Shown here in pieces: positions 35,496-44,707 of a stretch of 64,000 bases of DNA. The stretch covers positions 124,001-188,000 of the forward strand of contig NZ_JADQWB010000009.1 of assembly GCF_015704895.1 (NCBI RefSeq). Reading direction: 5' to 3'. How positions within the stretch are numbered: the first letter of the stretch is position 1; every line of letters begins with the position of its first letter. The notes under the pieces were generated by a model. It searched no databases. It was not told the DNA's origin and saw only the letters and a list, made by a program, of their open reading frames with translations. This stretch comes from Agrobacterium leguminum (GTDB taxonomy: Bacteria; Pseudomonadota; Alphaproteobacteria; Rhizobiales; Rhizobiaceae). The translations under genes were made by a program, and so were the position numbers.

Positions 35496-36125
35496 ATGGA
35501 ATTCGATTTTACCTCGCTTGAGCCGCAGAGCCGTTATCGTTTGCTGACCAATTTTATCGGTCCACGGCCGATAGCGCTTGTCACGACGCGCTCGGCCGCT
35601 GGCCACAACAATGCCGCGCCGATGAGCTTTTTCAACGTTTTCTCCCATGATCCGCCGATCGTTGTTCTCGGCATCCAGCCGCGTGTGACGGGCGAGGAGA
35701 AGGATACGATGGCTAATATTCGTCGCACCGGCGAATTCGTCATCAACATGGTCGATATGGCTCTGTCCGAACAAATGCTTGTCTGCGGCCTCGGTTTCGA
35801 CAGCGAAGTGGATGAACTTTCAATTGCCGGATTGACGGCCACGCCCTGCAGCAAGATCGATGCGAGCTTTGCGGCGGAATCGCCCTGCGCCTTCGAATGC
35901 CGTGTGGAGCGCCTGATCGATTATCCGCGTCGTACCCTGGTATTGGGCGAAGTCGTGCACATGCATGTCCACAAGGATTGCCTCGATGCGGAGGGGCGTT
36001 ATGTCGATCCGGACCGATATCAGCCGATTGCGCGCCTGCATGCCGATAATTACATCAGCTCGGATCGCCAATTCGTCCTCAAGGCGCCCGCGATGACCGA
36101 CTTCATCAAGCCGGATGGCGAGTGA
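35496..36125 (+). CDS. Flavin reductase-family protein (DIM6/NTAB type)
   Basis: A 209-residue FMN-binding split-barrel protein. FIGPRPIALVTTRSAAGHNNAAPMSFFNVFSHDPPIVVLGI is the characteristic flavin-binding start of this family, and RVERLIDYPRRTLVLGEVVHMHV is a later conserved strand. Members reduce flavin for a monooxygenase or act on small molecules directly. No partner oxygenase is encoded nearby, so the substrate is unknown. A strong palindrome overlaps the probable promoter or leader, which indicates tight repression. Confidence 0.87.
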   Translation: MEFDFTSLEPQSRYRLLTNFIGPRPIALVTTRSAAGHNNAAPMSFFNVFSHDPPIVVLGIQPRVTGEEKDTMANIRRTGEFVINMVDMALSEQMLVCGLGFDSEVDELSIAGLTATPCSKIDASFAAESPCAFECRVERLIDYPRRTLVLGEVVHMHVHKDCLDAEGRYVDPDRYQPIARLHADNYISSDRQFVLKAPAMTDFIKPDGE

Positions 36126-36473
36126 AGGTTCTTGCGGCTGAAGCGCCGAATACCTTTTGCCTGCCGCCGCAAACTCGAGAAAATGAGAGGGCAGGGCATC
36201 GAGGCGGCGATGACGATTGGTTTCGCTTCCCGGTGCTGTGCGGCAGGAGGCGAAACGACGGATGGGTCAATGCCGCCATAAGCTGCGTCCAGTGTGGTTG
36301 GAGCGGTTGACCGAACGTCGACGCCCATGACTGCCTATGCCTGACGGAATCCAGTCTTGCCACCCCGCGCGATTTCAGGAAAACAACGGCACCCATTTGC
36401 GGGCTTCCCCGCCTCGTTCTAGTGTTCTCCTGCTCGCACCATCCGCAGGGTCGCGAGCGACGCGGGAGGACGC
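36126..36473. other. Intergenic region without a recognisable gene
   Basis: These 348 bases between the flavin reductase and the LysR gene hold short open frames on both strands, but none has a ribosome site or recognisable product. The promoter of the LysR gene must be here; no clear boxes were found. Confidence 0.5.
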
Positions 36474-37409
36474 ATGATCGACAAGCTGGAATTTTTCATT
36501 GCATTGGCGCGCGCAGGGCATTTTGGCCGCGCGGCGGAGGAGTGCGGCGTTTCCCAACCCAGTCTCTCGGCCGCGATCCGGCAGCTGGAGGATCAGCTTG
36601 GTGTCGTTCTTGTGGTGCGTGCGGCGCGTTATCAGGGGCTGACGCCGGAAGGTCAGCGTGTTCTCGAATGGGCGCGTCGCATCGTCGCCGATACGCGCAC
36701 CATGCGTGAGGAAATGCGGGCGGCGCGCAAGGGGCTGGCGGGCCACATCCGCCTTGCGGTCATTCCGACGGCGCTTGCGATGGTGCCGCGATTGACGGAA
36801 TCCTTTCAGGCGCGGCATCCCGACGTGACCTTTTCCGTGACGTCACGCACCTCGCTTCAGGTCCTGAGCCAGATCGAAAACCTCGAGATCGATGCGGGAA
36901 TCAGCTATCTCGACAATGAACCTCTTGGCCGAGTGACCACGGTACCGCTTTATTCGGAGCGATATCACCTGATTGCGGCAGCCGGAACGCCGCTCGCCGA
37001 TCAGGAAAGCGTTACCTGGAAGCAGGTTTCAGGTCTTAGGTTATGCCTATTGACTTCGGATATGCAGAACCGCCGCATCATCAACAAGCATATGGCCGAA
37101 GCGGGCGTAGAGGTAAAACCGACATTGGAGTCCAACTCCATGATTGTGCTGTTTTCGCATATCCGAACCGGACAATGGGCTTCAATAATGCCGCGTAACA
37201 TAGCGGAATCATTCGGTTTTCCAAAACAGATCAGAATGATACCGATCACCGAGCCGGATGCGGAACATCTGGTGGGGCTGATTGCGACCTATCGCGAACC
37301 ACACACGCCGCTTGTTTCCGCGCTTCTTCATGAGGCACGTCAGCGCGCAGCGGCGATGGTTTTTGATAGGAATTTCCTATCGGTTGACGAAAACACATTA
37401 TTGACCTGA
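36474..37409 (+). CDS. LysR-family transcriptional regulator of the formate dehydrogenase genes (FdsR-like)
   Basis: A 311-residue LysR protein. The N-terminal helix-turn-helix reads FFIALARAGHFGRAAEECGVSQPSLSAAIRQLEDQLGVVLVVR, followed by the linker helix and an effector-binding domain. GGGAGGA precedes the ATG. It lies in the same direction as fdsG, 104 bases upstream. In other proteobacteria fds operons are often preceded by a LysR gene of this type, so it probably controls fdsGBAD in response to formate or redox state. The effector is not known from sequence. Confidence 0.9.
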   Translation: MIDKLEFFIALARAGHFGRAAEECGVSQPSLSAAIRQLEDQLGVVLVVRAARYQGLTPEGQRVLEWARRIVADTRTMREEMRAARKGLAGHIRLAVIPTALAMVPRLTESFQARHPDVTFSVTSRTSLQVLSQIENLEIDAGISYLDNEPLGRVTTVPLYSERYHLIAAAGTPLADQESVTWKQVSGLRLCLLTSDMQNRRIINKHMAEAGVEVKPTLESNSMIVLFSHIRTGQWASIMPRNIAESFGFPKQIRMIPITEPDAEHLVGLIATYREPHTPLVSALLHEARQRAAAMVFDRNFLSVDENTLLT

Positions 37410-37513
37410 TCCGGCCGACCTCGCCATTCTCCCGAACCATGCAGGGGCTGCGCTGGCACTGAAACATGTGCCGCTCGCCATACCTGCCCCTGTCGGTTTG
37501 GGAGGACTGGCTC

Positions 37514-37993
37514 ATGAATATCCGTGCGGTTGCCGCAGATGAGGCGGCCCGTGTTTCCGCTATCATTGACGAACTTCTCCACCTGGAGGGGCCATTGCTG
37601 CCCATTCTGCACGCGGTGCAGGAAGAATTCGGCTACATACCGGAAAGCGCTAAGCAGATCGTTGCATCCGCGCTGAATATATCGCGCGCCGAGGTTCATG
37701 GCGTCGTGACCTTCTATCCTGATTTTCGCGATCATCCGTCCGGCCGGCATGTGCTGAAGCTCTGTCGCGCCGAGGCTTGCCAGTCGATGGGTGGCGAGCC
37801 TCTTGCGGACACCATCAAGAACCGGCTCGGCCTTGACTGGCACGAAACGGCAGCCGACGGTTCCGTCACGCTGGAGCCGGTCTTCTGTCTCGGGCTTTGC
37901 GCACAGGCGCCCGCGCTGATGCTGGATGGCGAGCTTCACGCACGACTGGACGAGCACTGTCTCGGCGACATTCTGGCGGAGGCGCGCCGATGA
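37514..37993 (+). CDS. fdsG: NAD-dependent formate dehydrogenase, gamma subunit
   Basis: A 159-residue NuoE-like subunit that carries one [2Fe-2S] cluster. The four ligands are C84 and C89 (LCRAEACQSMGG) and C125 and C129 (VFCLGLCAQAP). It passes electrons between FdsA and the flavin of FdsB. The ATG at 37514 is eight bases after GGAGG. The last bases overlap the fdsB start (ATGA). Confidence 0.94.
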   Translation: MNIRAVAADEAARVSAIIDELLHLEGPLLPILHAVQEEFGYIPESAKQIVASALNISRAEVHGVVTFYPDFRDHPSGRHVLKLCRAEACQSMGGEPLADTIKNRLGLDWHETAADGSVTLEPVFCLGLCAQAPALMLDGELHARLDEHCLGDILAEARR

Positions 37994-39546
37994 GTGTCAC
38001 CGTTTTTGTTCCTGGCGATTCCGCCGCGCTTGCCGTTGGCGCAGACCGTGTCGCCGAAGCGATCGGCCGCGAGGCGGCCATCCGCAATCTCGATGTGCAT
38101 ATTGTACGTAATGGCTCGCGCGGCATGCTCTGGCTTGAAGTGCTGGTGGAAGTGCGCACCGAACATGGCCGTATTGCCTATGGGCCGGTCAAGGCCAGCG
38201 ACGTTGCCTCGCTTTTCGATGCGGGTTTTCTCAACGGCGGCGAGCATCGCCTCTGTCTCGGGCCGACGAAGGACATTCCGTTCCTGAAAAGCCAGACGCG
38301 CCTGACATTTGCCCGCTGCGGCGTTACCGATCCATTGTCGCTTGCGGATTACCGCGCCTATCAGGGCTTGAAAGGCCTCGAAAAAGCCGTCGCCATGGCG
38401 CCGGCCGATATCGTTGCGCAAGTGACCGAAAGCGGCCTGCGCGGACGTGGCGGCGCGGGTTTCCCGACCGGTATCAAATGGAAGACCGTCGCCGATGCGG
38501 TCGCCGACCAGAAATACATCGTCTGCAATGCCGATGAAGGTGACAGCGGCACCTTCGCCGACCGCATGATCATGGAAGGCGATCCCTTCGTGCTGATCGA
38601 AGGCATGGCGATTGCCGGCCTCGCCGTCGGCGCGACGAAAGGTTTCATCTATACGCGCTCGGAATATCCTTACGCCATCAAGGTCATGGAGCAGGCGATC
38701 GAGATCGCCCGCCGCGAAGGCATCATCGGCCCATCCGTGCTCGGTTCCGGGCGGGCCTTCGATCTCGAAGTGCGCATGGGTGCCGGCGCCTATGTCTGCG
38801 GCGAGGAAACCTCGCTTCTGAACAGTCTGGAAGGCAAGCGCGGAACCGTGCGCGCCAAGCCGCCGCTTCCTGCTTTACAGGGCCTGTTCGGCAGGCCCAC
38901 CGTCGTCAATAATGTGATTTCGCTCGCCTCCATTCCGGTCATCATGGATCGTGGTGCAGCATTCTATCGCGATTTCGGCGTCGGCCGCTCGCATGGCACC
39001 ATCCCCATCCAGCTTGCCGGAAACATCAGGCATGGCGGGCTTTATGAGATCGCTTTCGGCCTGCCGCTCGGGCAGCTCGTCAATGATATCGGTGGCGGCA
39101 CGGTCACCGGGCGCCCCGTCAAGGCGGTACAGGTGGGCGGTCCGCTCGGGGCCTATTTCCCGGTTTCGCTGTTTGACACGATCTTCGACTATGAGGCCTT
39201 CACCGCCGCCGGCGGCCTGATCGGCCATGCGGGTATCGTGGTTTTCGACGATACCGCCGATATGCTGCATCAGGCCCGGTTCGCGCTGGAATTCTGCGCC
39301 GTCGAAAGCTGCGGCAAGTGCACGCCCTGTCGCATCGGCTCCACACGCGGCGTCGAGACGGTGGACAGGATTGCGCTCGGCATCGAGCGGGAAAAAAATA
39401 CGGCACTCCTCGCAGACCTCTGCGAAACCATGAAATTCGGTTCGCTCTGTGCGCTCGGCGGTTTCACGCCCTATCCCGTCATGAGCGCACTCCGGCATTT
39501 TCCTGATGATTTTGCCCCCACCCCACGTGTTGAAGCGGCGGAGTAA
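37990..39546 (+). CDS. fdsB: NAD-dependent formate dehydrogenase, beta subunit (NADH/FMN-binding)
   Basis: A 518-residue NuoF-like subunit. An N-terminal thioredoxin-like domain without its own cysteine cluster (to about residue 120) is followed by the FMN/NAD site GRGGAGFPTGIKW and the NADEGDSGTFADR segment. The [4Fe-4S] ligands lie in ESCGKCTPCR and a later GSLCALGG. It reduces NAD+ with electrons from formate. Its start overlaps the fdsG stop, and fdsA follows after four bases. Confidence 0.94.
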   Translation: MSVTVFVPGDSAALAVGADRVAEAIGREAAIRNLDVHIVRNGSRGMLWLEVLVEVRTEHGRIAYGPVKASDVASLFDAGFLNGGEHRLCLGPTKDIPFLKSQTRLTFARCGVTDPLSLADYRAYQGLKGLEKAVAMAPADIVAQVTESGLRGRGGAGFPTGIKWKTVADAVADQKYIVCNADEGDSGTFADRMIMEGDPFVLIEGMAIAGLAVGATKGFIYTRSEYPYAIKVMEQAIEIARREGIIGPSVLGSGRAFDLEVRMGAGAYVCGEETSLLNSLEGKRGTVRAKPPLPALQGLFGRPTVVNNVISLASIPVIMDRGAAFYRDFGVGRSHGTIPIQLAGNIRHGGLYEIAFGLPLGQLVNDIGGGTVTGRPVKAVQVGGPLGAYFPVSLFDTIFDYEAFTAAGGLIGHAGIVVFDDTADMLHQARFALEFCAVESCGKCTPCRIGSTRGVETVDRIALGIEREKNTALLADLCETMKFGSLCALGGFTPYPVMSALRHFPDDFAPTPRVEAAE

Positions 39547-39550
39547 GACC

Positions 39551-42433
39551 ATGGCCCTTGTGACAGAATTCGACTATGGAACCCCCAAATCCCACGCAAC
39601 GGACATGGTGACGCTCACCATCGACGGCAGGCAGGTGACTGTGTCTGCGGGAACCTCGATCATGCGCGCCTCGCGGGAAGCGGGTATCGATGTTCCGAAA
39701 CTCTGCGCCACCGACATGGTGGATGCCTTCGGTTCCTGCCGCCTCTGTCTGATCGAGGTGGAGGGCCGCAACGGTACCCCTGCCTCCTGCACCACGCCTG
39801 TCGCCCCCGGTCTCGTCGTGCACACGCAGACCGAGCGGTTGAAGCAGATTCGCAAGGGCGTGATGGAGCTTTATATCTCCGATCACCCGCTCGACTGTTT
39901 GACCTGCGCCGCCAATGGCGATTGCGAACTGCAGGATATGGCCGGCGCCGTTGGCCTGCGCGATGTGCGTTACGGTTACGAAGGCGACAACCACGTCAAG
40001 GCCCGCACCGGCGATGGCGATCTCAATGCCCGCTGGATGCCGAAGGACGAGAGCAATCCCTATTTTACCTACGATCCTTCCAAATGCATCGTCTGCTCGC
40101 GTTGCGTGCGCGCCTGTGAGGAAGTGCAGGGCACCTTCGCGCTGACGATCGAAGGGCGCGGTTTCGAAAGCCGAGTATCGCCCGGTGCACATGAGGCGTT
40201 CCTCGATTCCGACTGCGTTTCCTGCGGCGCCTGCGTGCAGGCTTGTCCGACGGCGACGCTTACTGAAAAATCGGTGATCGAAATTGGCCAGCCGGAACAT
40301 TCGCTGGTCACGACCTGCGCCTATTGTGGTGTCGGCTGCTCCTTCAAGGCGGAAATGCGCGGTGAAGAGCTGGTACGCATGGTGCCGTGGAAGGACGGGC
40401 AGGCCAATCGCGGCCATTCCTGCGTCAAGGGCCGCTTCGCTTATGGTTATGCCACCCACAGGGACCGCATTCTCAACCCGATGATCCGCGAAAAGATCAG
40501 CGATCCATGGCGGGAAGTCACGTGGGAGGAGGCCTTCTCCCATGTCGCGTCGGAGTTCCGGCGTATCCAGGGTCAATATGGCCGGGAATCCATCGGGGGC
40601 ATCACCTCGTCCCGCTGCACGAACGAAGAAACCTTCCTCGTCCAGAAACTCATCCGCGCCGGCTTCGGCAATAACAACGTCGATACCTGCGCCCGCGTCT
40701 GCCATTCGCCGACCGGCTACGGTCTCGGCCAGGCTTTCGGCACCTCCGCCGGCACGCAGAATTTCGATAGCGTCGAGCAGTCCGATGTGGTGCTGGTCAT
40801 CGGCGCCAATCCGACGGATGGACATCCTGTTTTCGGTTCGCGGCTGAAAAAGCGGCTGCGACAGGGCGCGAAGCTGATCGTCATCGATCCGCGCCGTATC
40901 GATCTCGTCCGCACGCCGCATGTGGAGGCGTCCTTCCACCTGCCGCTGAAGCCCGGAACGAATGTCGCGGTGCTGACGGCGCTTGCGCATGTCATCGTCA
41001 CGGAAGGCCTGTTCAACGAAGCCTTCATTCGCGAGCGCTGCGACTGGTCGGAATTCGAGGATTGGGCCGCTTTCGTCGCCGAACCCCAGCATAGCCCGGA
41101 AGAAACCGAAAGCTTCACTGGCGTGCCGGCGGAAGAGGTGCGCGGCGCCGCACGTCTTTATGCCAGGGGTGGCAATGGCGCCATCTATTACGGGCTCGGT
41201 GTCACCGAACACAGCCAGGGGTCTACCACGGTGATGGCAATCGCCAATCTCGCCATGGCGACTGGCAATATCGGCCGCCCCGGCGTGGGGGTCAATCCGC
41301 TACGCGGTCAGAACAATGTTCAGGGCTCCTGCGACATGGGGTCTTTCCCGCACGAGCTTCCGGGCTATCGGCATATTTCCGACGATGCCACGCGCGACAT
41401 CTTCGAGAAACTCTGGGGCGTGAAACTCAACAACGAGCCGGGGCTGCGTATTCCCAACATGCTCGATGCGGCCGTGGATGGCAGCTTCAAGGGCATCTAT
41501 ATTCAGGGCGAGGATATTCTCCAGTCCGATCCGGATACGAAGCACGTCTCTGCCGGTCTCGCCGCGATGGAATGCGTCGTGGTGCACGATCTCTTCCTGA
41601 ACGAGACGGCGAATTACGCCCATGTCTTCCTGCCGGGCTCCACCTTCCTCGAAAAGGACGGCACCTTCACCAATGCCGAGCGCCGCATCAACCGCGTCCG
41701 CAAGGTCATGTCCCCGAAGAACGGTTATGCCGACTGGGAAGTGACGCAGAAGCTGGCGCAGGCCATGGGTCTTGCGTGGAATTACGCGCATCCGTCCGAG
41801 ATAATGGACGAGATCGCGGCGACGACACCGAGCTTTGCCGGTGTTTCCTACGACTATCTGGAAGAAAAGGGCTCGGTGCAGTGGCCCTGCAACGAGAAAT
41901 TCCCGGATGGTTCGCCGATCATGCATGTGGACGGTTTCGTGCGCGGCAAGGGCAAGTTCATCCGCACCGAATATGTGGCGACGGACGAACGCACGGGGCC
42001 GCGGTTCCCGCTGCTGCTCACCACCGGCCGCATCCTGTCGCAATACAATGTCGGCGCGCAGACACGGCGCACGGAAAACGTTGTCTGGCATGAGGAGGAT
42101 CGGCTCGAAATCCATCCGCACGACGCCGAACAGCGCGGCGTGAAGGATGGCGACTGGATCAAGCTCGCCAGCCGGTCGGGCGACACGACGCTGCGGGCGC
42201 TGATTACCGACCGTGTGGCGCCGGGCGTGGTCTATACGACCTTCCACCATCCCGGCACGCAGGCGAATGTCATCACTACCGACTTCTCCGACTGGGCGAC
42301 CAACTGTCCCGAATACAAGGTGACCGCCGTGCAGGTATCGCCTTCCAACGGGCCGACGGAATGGCAAGAAGAATATGATGCGCTCGGCCGCCGTTCGCGG
42401 CGGATCAGCGGCAAGCTCGAAGCGGCGGAATAA
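39551..42433 (+). CDS. fdsA: NAD-dependent formate dehydrogenase, alpha (catalytic molybdenum) subunit
   Basis: A 960-residue enzyme. It begins with a NuoG-like [2Fe-2S] domain (KLCATDMVDAFGSCRLC...), then a His-Cys cluster region (LDCLTCAANGDCELQ), two ferredoxin-type [4Fe-4S] motifs (CIVCSRCVRAC; CVSCGACVQACPT) and the CAYCGVGCSF cluster of the molybdopterin domain. The presumed Mo-ligating residue is a cysteine near position 384 (CARVCHSPTGYG), not selenocysteine. The C-terminal molybdopterin dinucleotide-binding domain is complete. It oxidises formate to CO2 in the cytoplasm. The start at 39551 gives the usual N-terminus. Confidence 0.95.
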   Translation: MALVTEFDYGTPKSHATDMVTLTIDGRQVTVSAGTSIMRASREAGIDVPKLCATDMVDAFGSCRLCLIEVEGRNGTPASCTTPVAPGLVVHTQTERLKQIRKGVMELYISDHPLDCLTCAANGDCELQDMAGAVGLRDVRYGYEGDNHVKARTGDGDLNARWMPKDESNPYFTYDPSKCIVCSRCVRACEEVQGTFALTIEGRGFESRVSPGAHEAFLDSDCVSCGACVQACPTATLTEKSVIEIGQPEHSLVTTCAYCGVGCSFKAEMRGEELVRMVPWKDGQANRGHSCVKGRFAYGYATHRDRILNPMIREKISDPWREVTWEEAFSHVASEFRRIQGQYGRESIGGITSSRCTNEETFLVQKLIRAGFGNNNVDTCARVCHSPTGYGLGQAFGTSAGTQNFDSVEQSDVVLVIGANPTDGHPVFGSRLKKRLRQGAKLIVIDPRRIDLVRTPHVEASFHLPLKPGTNVAVLTALAHVIVTEGLFNEAFIRERCDWSEFEDWAAFVAEPQHSPEETESFTGVPAEEVRGAARLYARGGNGAIYYGLGVTEHSQGSTTVMAIANLAMATGNIGRPGVGVNPLRGQNNVQGSCDMGSFPHELPGYRHISDDATRDIFEKLWGVKLNNEPGLRIPNMLDAAVDGSFKGIYIQGEDILQSDPDTKHVSAGLAAMECVVVHDLFLNETANYAHVFLPGSTFLEKDGTFTNAERRINRVRKVMSPKNGYADWEVTQKLAQAMGLAWNYAHPSEIMDEIAATTPSFAGVSYDYLEEKGSVQWPCNEKFPDGSPIMHVDGFVRGKGKFIRTEYVATDERTGPRFPLLLTTGRILSQYNVGAQTRRTENVVWHEEDRLEIHPHDAEQRGVKDGDWIKLASRSGDTTLRALITDRVAPGVVYTTFHHPGTQANVITTDFSDWATNCPEYKVTAVQVSPSNGPTEWQEEYDALGRRSRRISGKLEAAE

Positions 42434-42503
42434 GGAGGGCCGGGTGCGCCCGGCCTGTCACACACAGAGGCGTCGGGCGGCAGCCGGCGCGGGGGAAGAG
42501 GTC

Positions 42504-42848
42504 ATGTTGCTCAACCACACCGATGAAAAGCTGGTGAGAATGGCGAACCAGATCGCGACGTTCTTTCTGTCGCAGCCGGAAGATATTCGCATCGAAGGTG
42601 TCGCCACCCACATCAACAAGTTCTGGGAACCGCGCATGCGACGCCGGTTCTTCGAGATGGTGGATGCCGGGGCCGGTGATTTTCTGCCGCTTGTGCTTGC
42701 CGCGTCGAAGAAGATCAAGCGGCCCGACGATCCGGCGGCCGATGCCGTGGGGCTCGGCGACGATGCCAAGGGCGCGCCGGGCGGCAAAGGACCAATTGCG
42801 GGCGAGTCCCTTTCGGAACCGAGCGTCCCGGAAAGCACAGAGGCTTGA
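42504..42848 (+). CDS. fdsD: Formate dehydrogenase, delta subunit
   Basis: A 114-residue protein whose first 70 residues (LVRMANQIATFFLSQPEDIRIEGVATHINKFWEPRMRRRFFEMVDAG) match the FdsD family. The remainder is a low-complexity tail rich in Gly, Ala, Pro and Ser. FdsD supports assembly or stability of the complex. GGGGGAAGAGG precedes the ATG at 42504; a GTG at 42444 in the same frame is less likely. In many species fdsC, the sulfur-transfer chaperone, lies between fdsA and fdsD. It is missing here, so an unlinked fdhD/fdsC must do this job. Confidence 0.88.
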   Translation: MLLNHTDEKLVRMANQIATFFLSQPEDIRIEGVATHINKFWEPRMRRRFFEMVDAGAGDFLPLVLAASKKIKRPDDPAADAVGLGDDAKGAPGGKGPIAGESLSEPSVPESTEA

Positions 42849-42906
42849 GCGGCGCGACCGCAAAATCACACTTTCGGCCGGACGGGGGACGTTCGGCGAT
42901 ATCGGT

Positions 42907-42926
42907 GTTCGCCCGGCGGGGCGAAC
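42907..42926 (+). promoter_or_regulatory. Stem-loop between fdsD and the MFS carrier gene
   Basis: GTTCGCCC and GGGCGAAC form a perfect 8-bp stem with a GGCG loop, without a T-run. It lies in the 115-bp gap and may separate expression of the enzyme from that of the carrier. Confidence 0.55.
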
Positions 42927-42963
42927 GTGACATGTCCAGACATCCACGAGGGAGGTAATGTCA

Positions 42964-44616
42964 ATGGCAGTAGCAGGTGCGACAGCGGGAGAGGCGGCGC
43001 AAGCCGGGTTTTTGGACCGCGAACGAATAATCGCAAGACCGGGTTTCAATCGCTGGCTGGTGCCGCCGGCGGCCCTTGCCATTCATCTATGCATCGGCAT
43101 GGCCTATGGCTTCAGCGTGTTCTGGCTGCCGCTGTCGAAGGCGCTGCCGGCCACGGACCCCAGTTGCTCCAGCCTTACCCTTCTGGGTGCGCTGTTCACC
43201 ACTGAGTGCAACTGGCGCGTGGCCGATCTCGGCTGGATCTATACGCTTTTCTTCGTTCTTCTCGGCTGCTCGGCGGCCATCTGGGGCGGCTGGCTGGAAA
43301 GAGTGGGGCCGCGCAAGGCCGGCTTCGTTTCCGCCTGCTGCTGGTGCGGCGGTATTCTGGTGGCGGCAATCGGCGTCATCACGCATCAACTGTGGCTGAT
43401 GTGGCTGGGCGCCGGCGTCATCGGCGGTATCGGCCTCGGCCTCGGCTATATTTCGCCCGTATCGACCCTGATCAAATGGTTCCCGGACCGTCGCGGCATG
43501 GCGACGGGCATGGCCATCATGGGATTTGGCGGTGGTGCGATGATCGGTGCGCCGCTCGCCAATCTGCTGATGAACAACTTCAAGACGGATGTTTCGGTCG
43601 GCGTCTGGCAGACTTTCGTCGTCATGGCCCTGATCTATTTCGTCTTCATGATGGCGGGTGCTTTCGGTTACCGCATTCCGCCATCGGGCTGGCGGCCGGA
43701 AGGCTGGACCGCGCCTTCCGCCAAAAGCGCCATGATAACCCATCGCCATGTGCATCTGCGCGATGCGCACAAGACGCCGCAGTTCTGGCTCATCTGGGCG
43801 GTGCTGTGCCTCAACGTTTCGGCGGGTATCGGCGTCATCGGCATGGCCTCGCCCATGCTGCAGGAAATCTTCGCGGGCTCGCTGATCGGCTTACCCGGCG
43901 TGGGCTTCGCCGATCTCGATGCCGGGCAGAAGGCACAGATCGCGGCGATTGCTGCCGGTTTCACCGGGCTGCTTTCCCTGTTTAATATCGGCGGCCGCTT
44001 CTTCTGGGCGTCGATGTCTGACAAGATCGGCCGCAAGAACACTTATTTCTGCTTCTTCATTCTCGGCATCATTCTTTATGCGCTGGCGCCGACGCTCGCG
44101 ACGATGGGCAACAAGGCGCTCTTCGTTCTCGCCTTCGGTATCATCCTGTCGATGTATGGCGGTGGTTTTGCGACCATTCCCGCTTATCTTGCCGATATTT
44201 TCGGCACGCAGTTCGTCGGCGCAATCCACGGCCGCCTGCTGACGGCGTGGGCGACTGCGGGCATCGCCGGCCCGGTCGTCGTCAACTACATCCGCGAAGC
44301 GCAGATCGCGGCGGGTGTGGCGCCAGGACCCGCGCTCTACACCAGCACCATGTATATTCTGGCGGGCATGCTGGCGATCGGCCTCGTGGCCAATGCTTTC
44401 GTGCGGCCGCTTTCGGACAAGTGGTTCATGTCGGATGCGGAGGTCGCGACGCTGCAGGCAAAGACGGCGGCCGCCAATGCCGGTCCGACAGGCTCCTTCG
44501 GCATCGGACGTGGCGGGCTGGACACCAAGGCGGCACTTGCCTGGGTTGCTGTCGGTATTCCGCTTCTGTGGGGCGTATGGGTTACCGTGAAGAGCAGCCT
44601 TGCGCTGTTCGGCTGA
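42964..44616 (+). CDS. MFS transporter of the oxalate/formate antiporter (OFA) family
   Basis: A 550-residue membrane protein with at least 12 helices. OFA features are GFSVFWLPLSKALP in the first helix, GLGYISPVSTLIKWFPDRRGMATGMAIMGFGGGAMIG in the middle, and NIGGRFFWASMSDKIGRKNTYF after the central loop. An extra hydrophobic segment lies at the C-terminus. The start at 42964 is eight bases after GGAGG; the ATG at 42958 is too close to it. Its position behind fdsGBAD suggests transport of formate, or an exchange such as oxalate for formate. No oxalate-degrading gene is near. Confidence 0.9.
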   Translation: MAVAGATAGEAAQAGFLDRERIIARPGFNRWLVPPAALAIHLCIGMAYGFSVFWLPLSKALPATDPSCSSLTLLGALFTTECNWRVADLGWIYTLFFVLLGCSAAIWGGWLERVGPRKAGFVSACCWCGGILVAAIGVITHQLWLMWLGAGVIGGIGLGLGYISPVSTLIKWFPDRRGMATGMAIMGFGGGAMIGAPLANLLMNNFKTDVSVGVWQTFVVMALIYFVFMMAGAFGYRIPPSGWRPEGWTAPSAKSAMITHRHVHLRDAHKTPQFWLIWAVLCLNVSAGIGVIGMASPMLQEIFAGSLIGLPGVGFADLDAGQKAQIAAIAAGFTGLLSLFNIGGRFFWASMSDKIGRKNTYFCFFILGIILYALAPTLATMGNKALFVLAFGIILSMYGGGFATIPAYLADIFGTQFVGAIHGRLLTAWATAGIAGPVVVNYIREAQIAAGVAPGPALYTSTMYILAGMLAIGLVANAFVRPLSDKWFMSDAEVATLQAKTAAANAGPTGSFGIGRGGLDTKAALAWVAVGIPLLWGVWVTVKSSLALFG

Positions 44617-44636
44617 GCATCCATCGGCCCGGAAAG

Positions 44637-44663
44637 CATATGCCGGCTCATGGCCGGCATATG
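44637..44663. terminator. Inverted repeat between converging genes
   Basis: CATATGCCGGC and GCCGGCATATG form a perfect 11-bp stem with a five-base loop between the MFS gene and the converging DapA-family gene. It lacks a long T-run on either side, so termination is likely but not certain. Confidence 0.55.
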
Positions 44664-44707
44664 ATCTGATCAAAGCGAAAACGTGCAGCTTGCTGGCAAG
44701 GCGTCCA

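Noticed and set aside
36122-36310. Short open frame after the flavin reductase gene
   Set aside because: No ribosome site, no similarity that I recognise, and compositionally like noncoding sequence.
39479-41212. 577-codon open frame on the minus strand
   Set aside because: Antisense to fdsA, without any recognisable motif.
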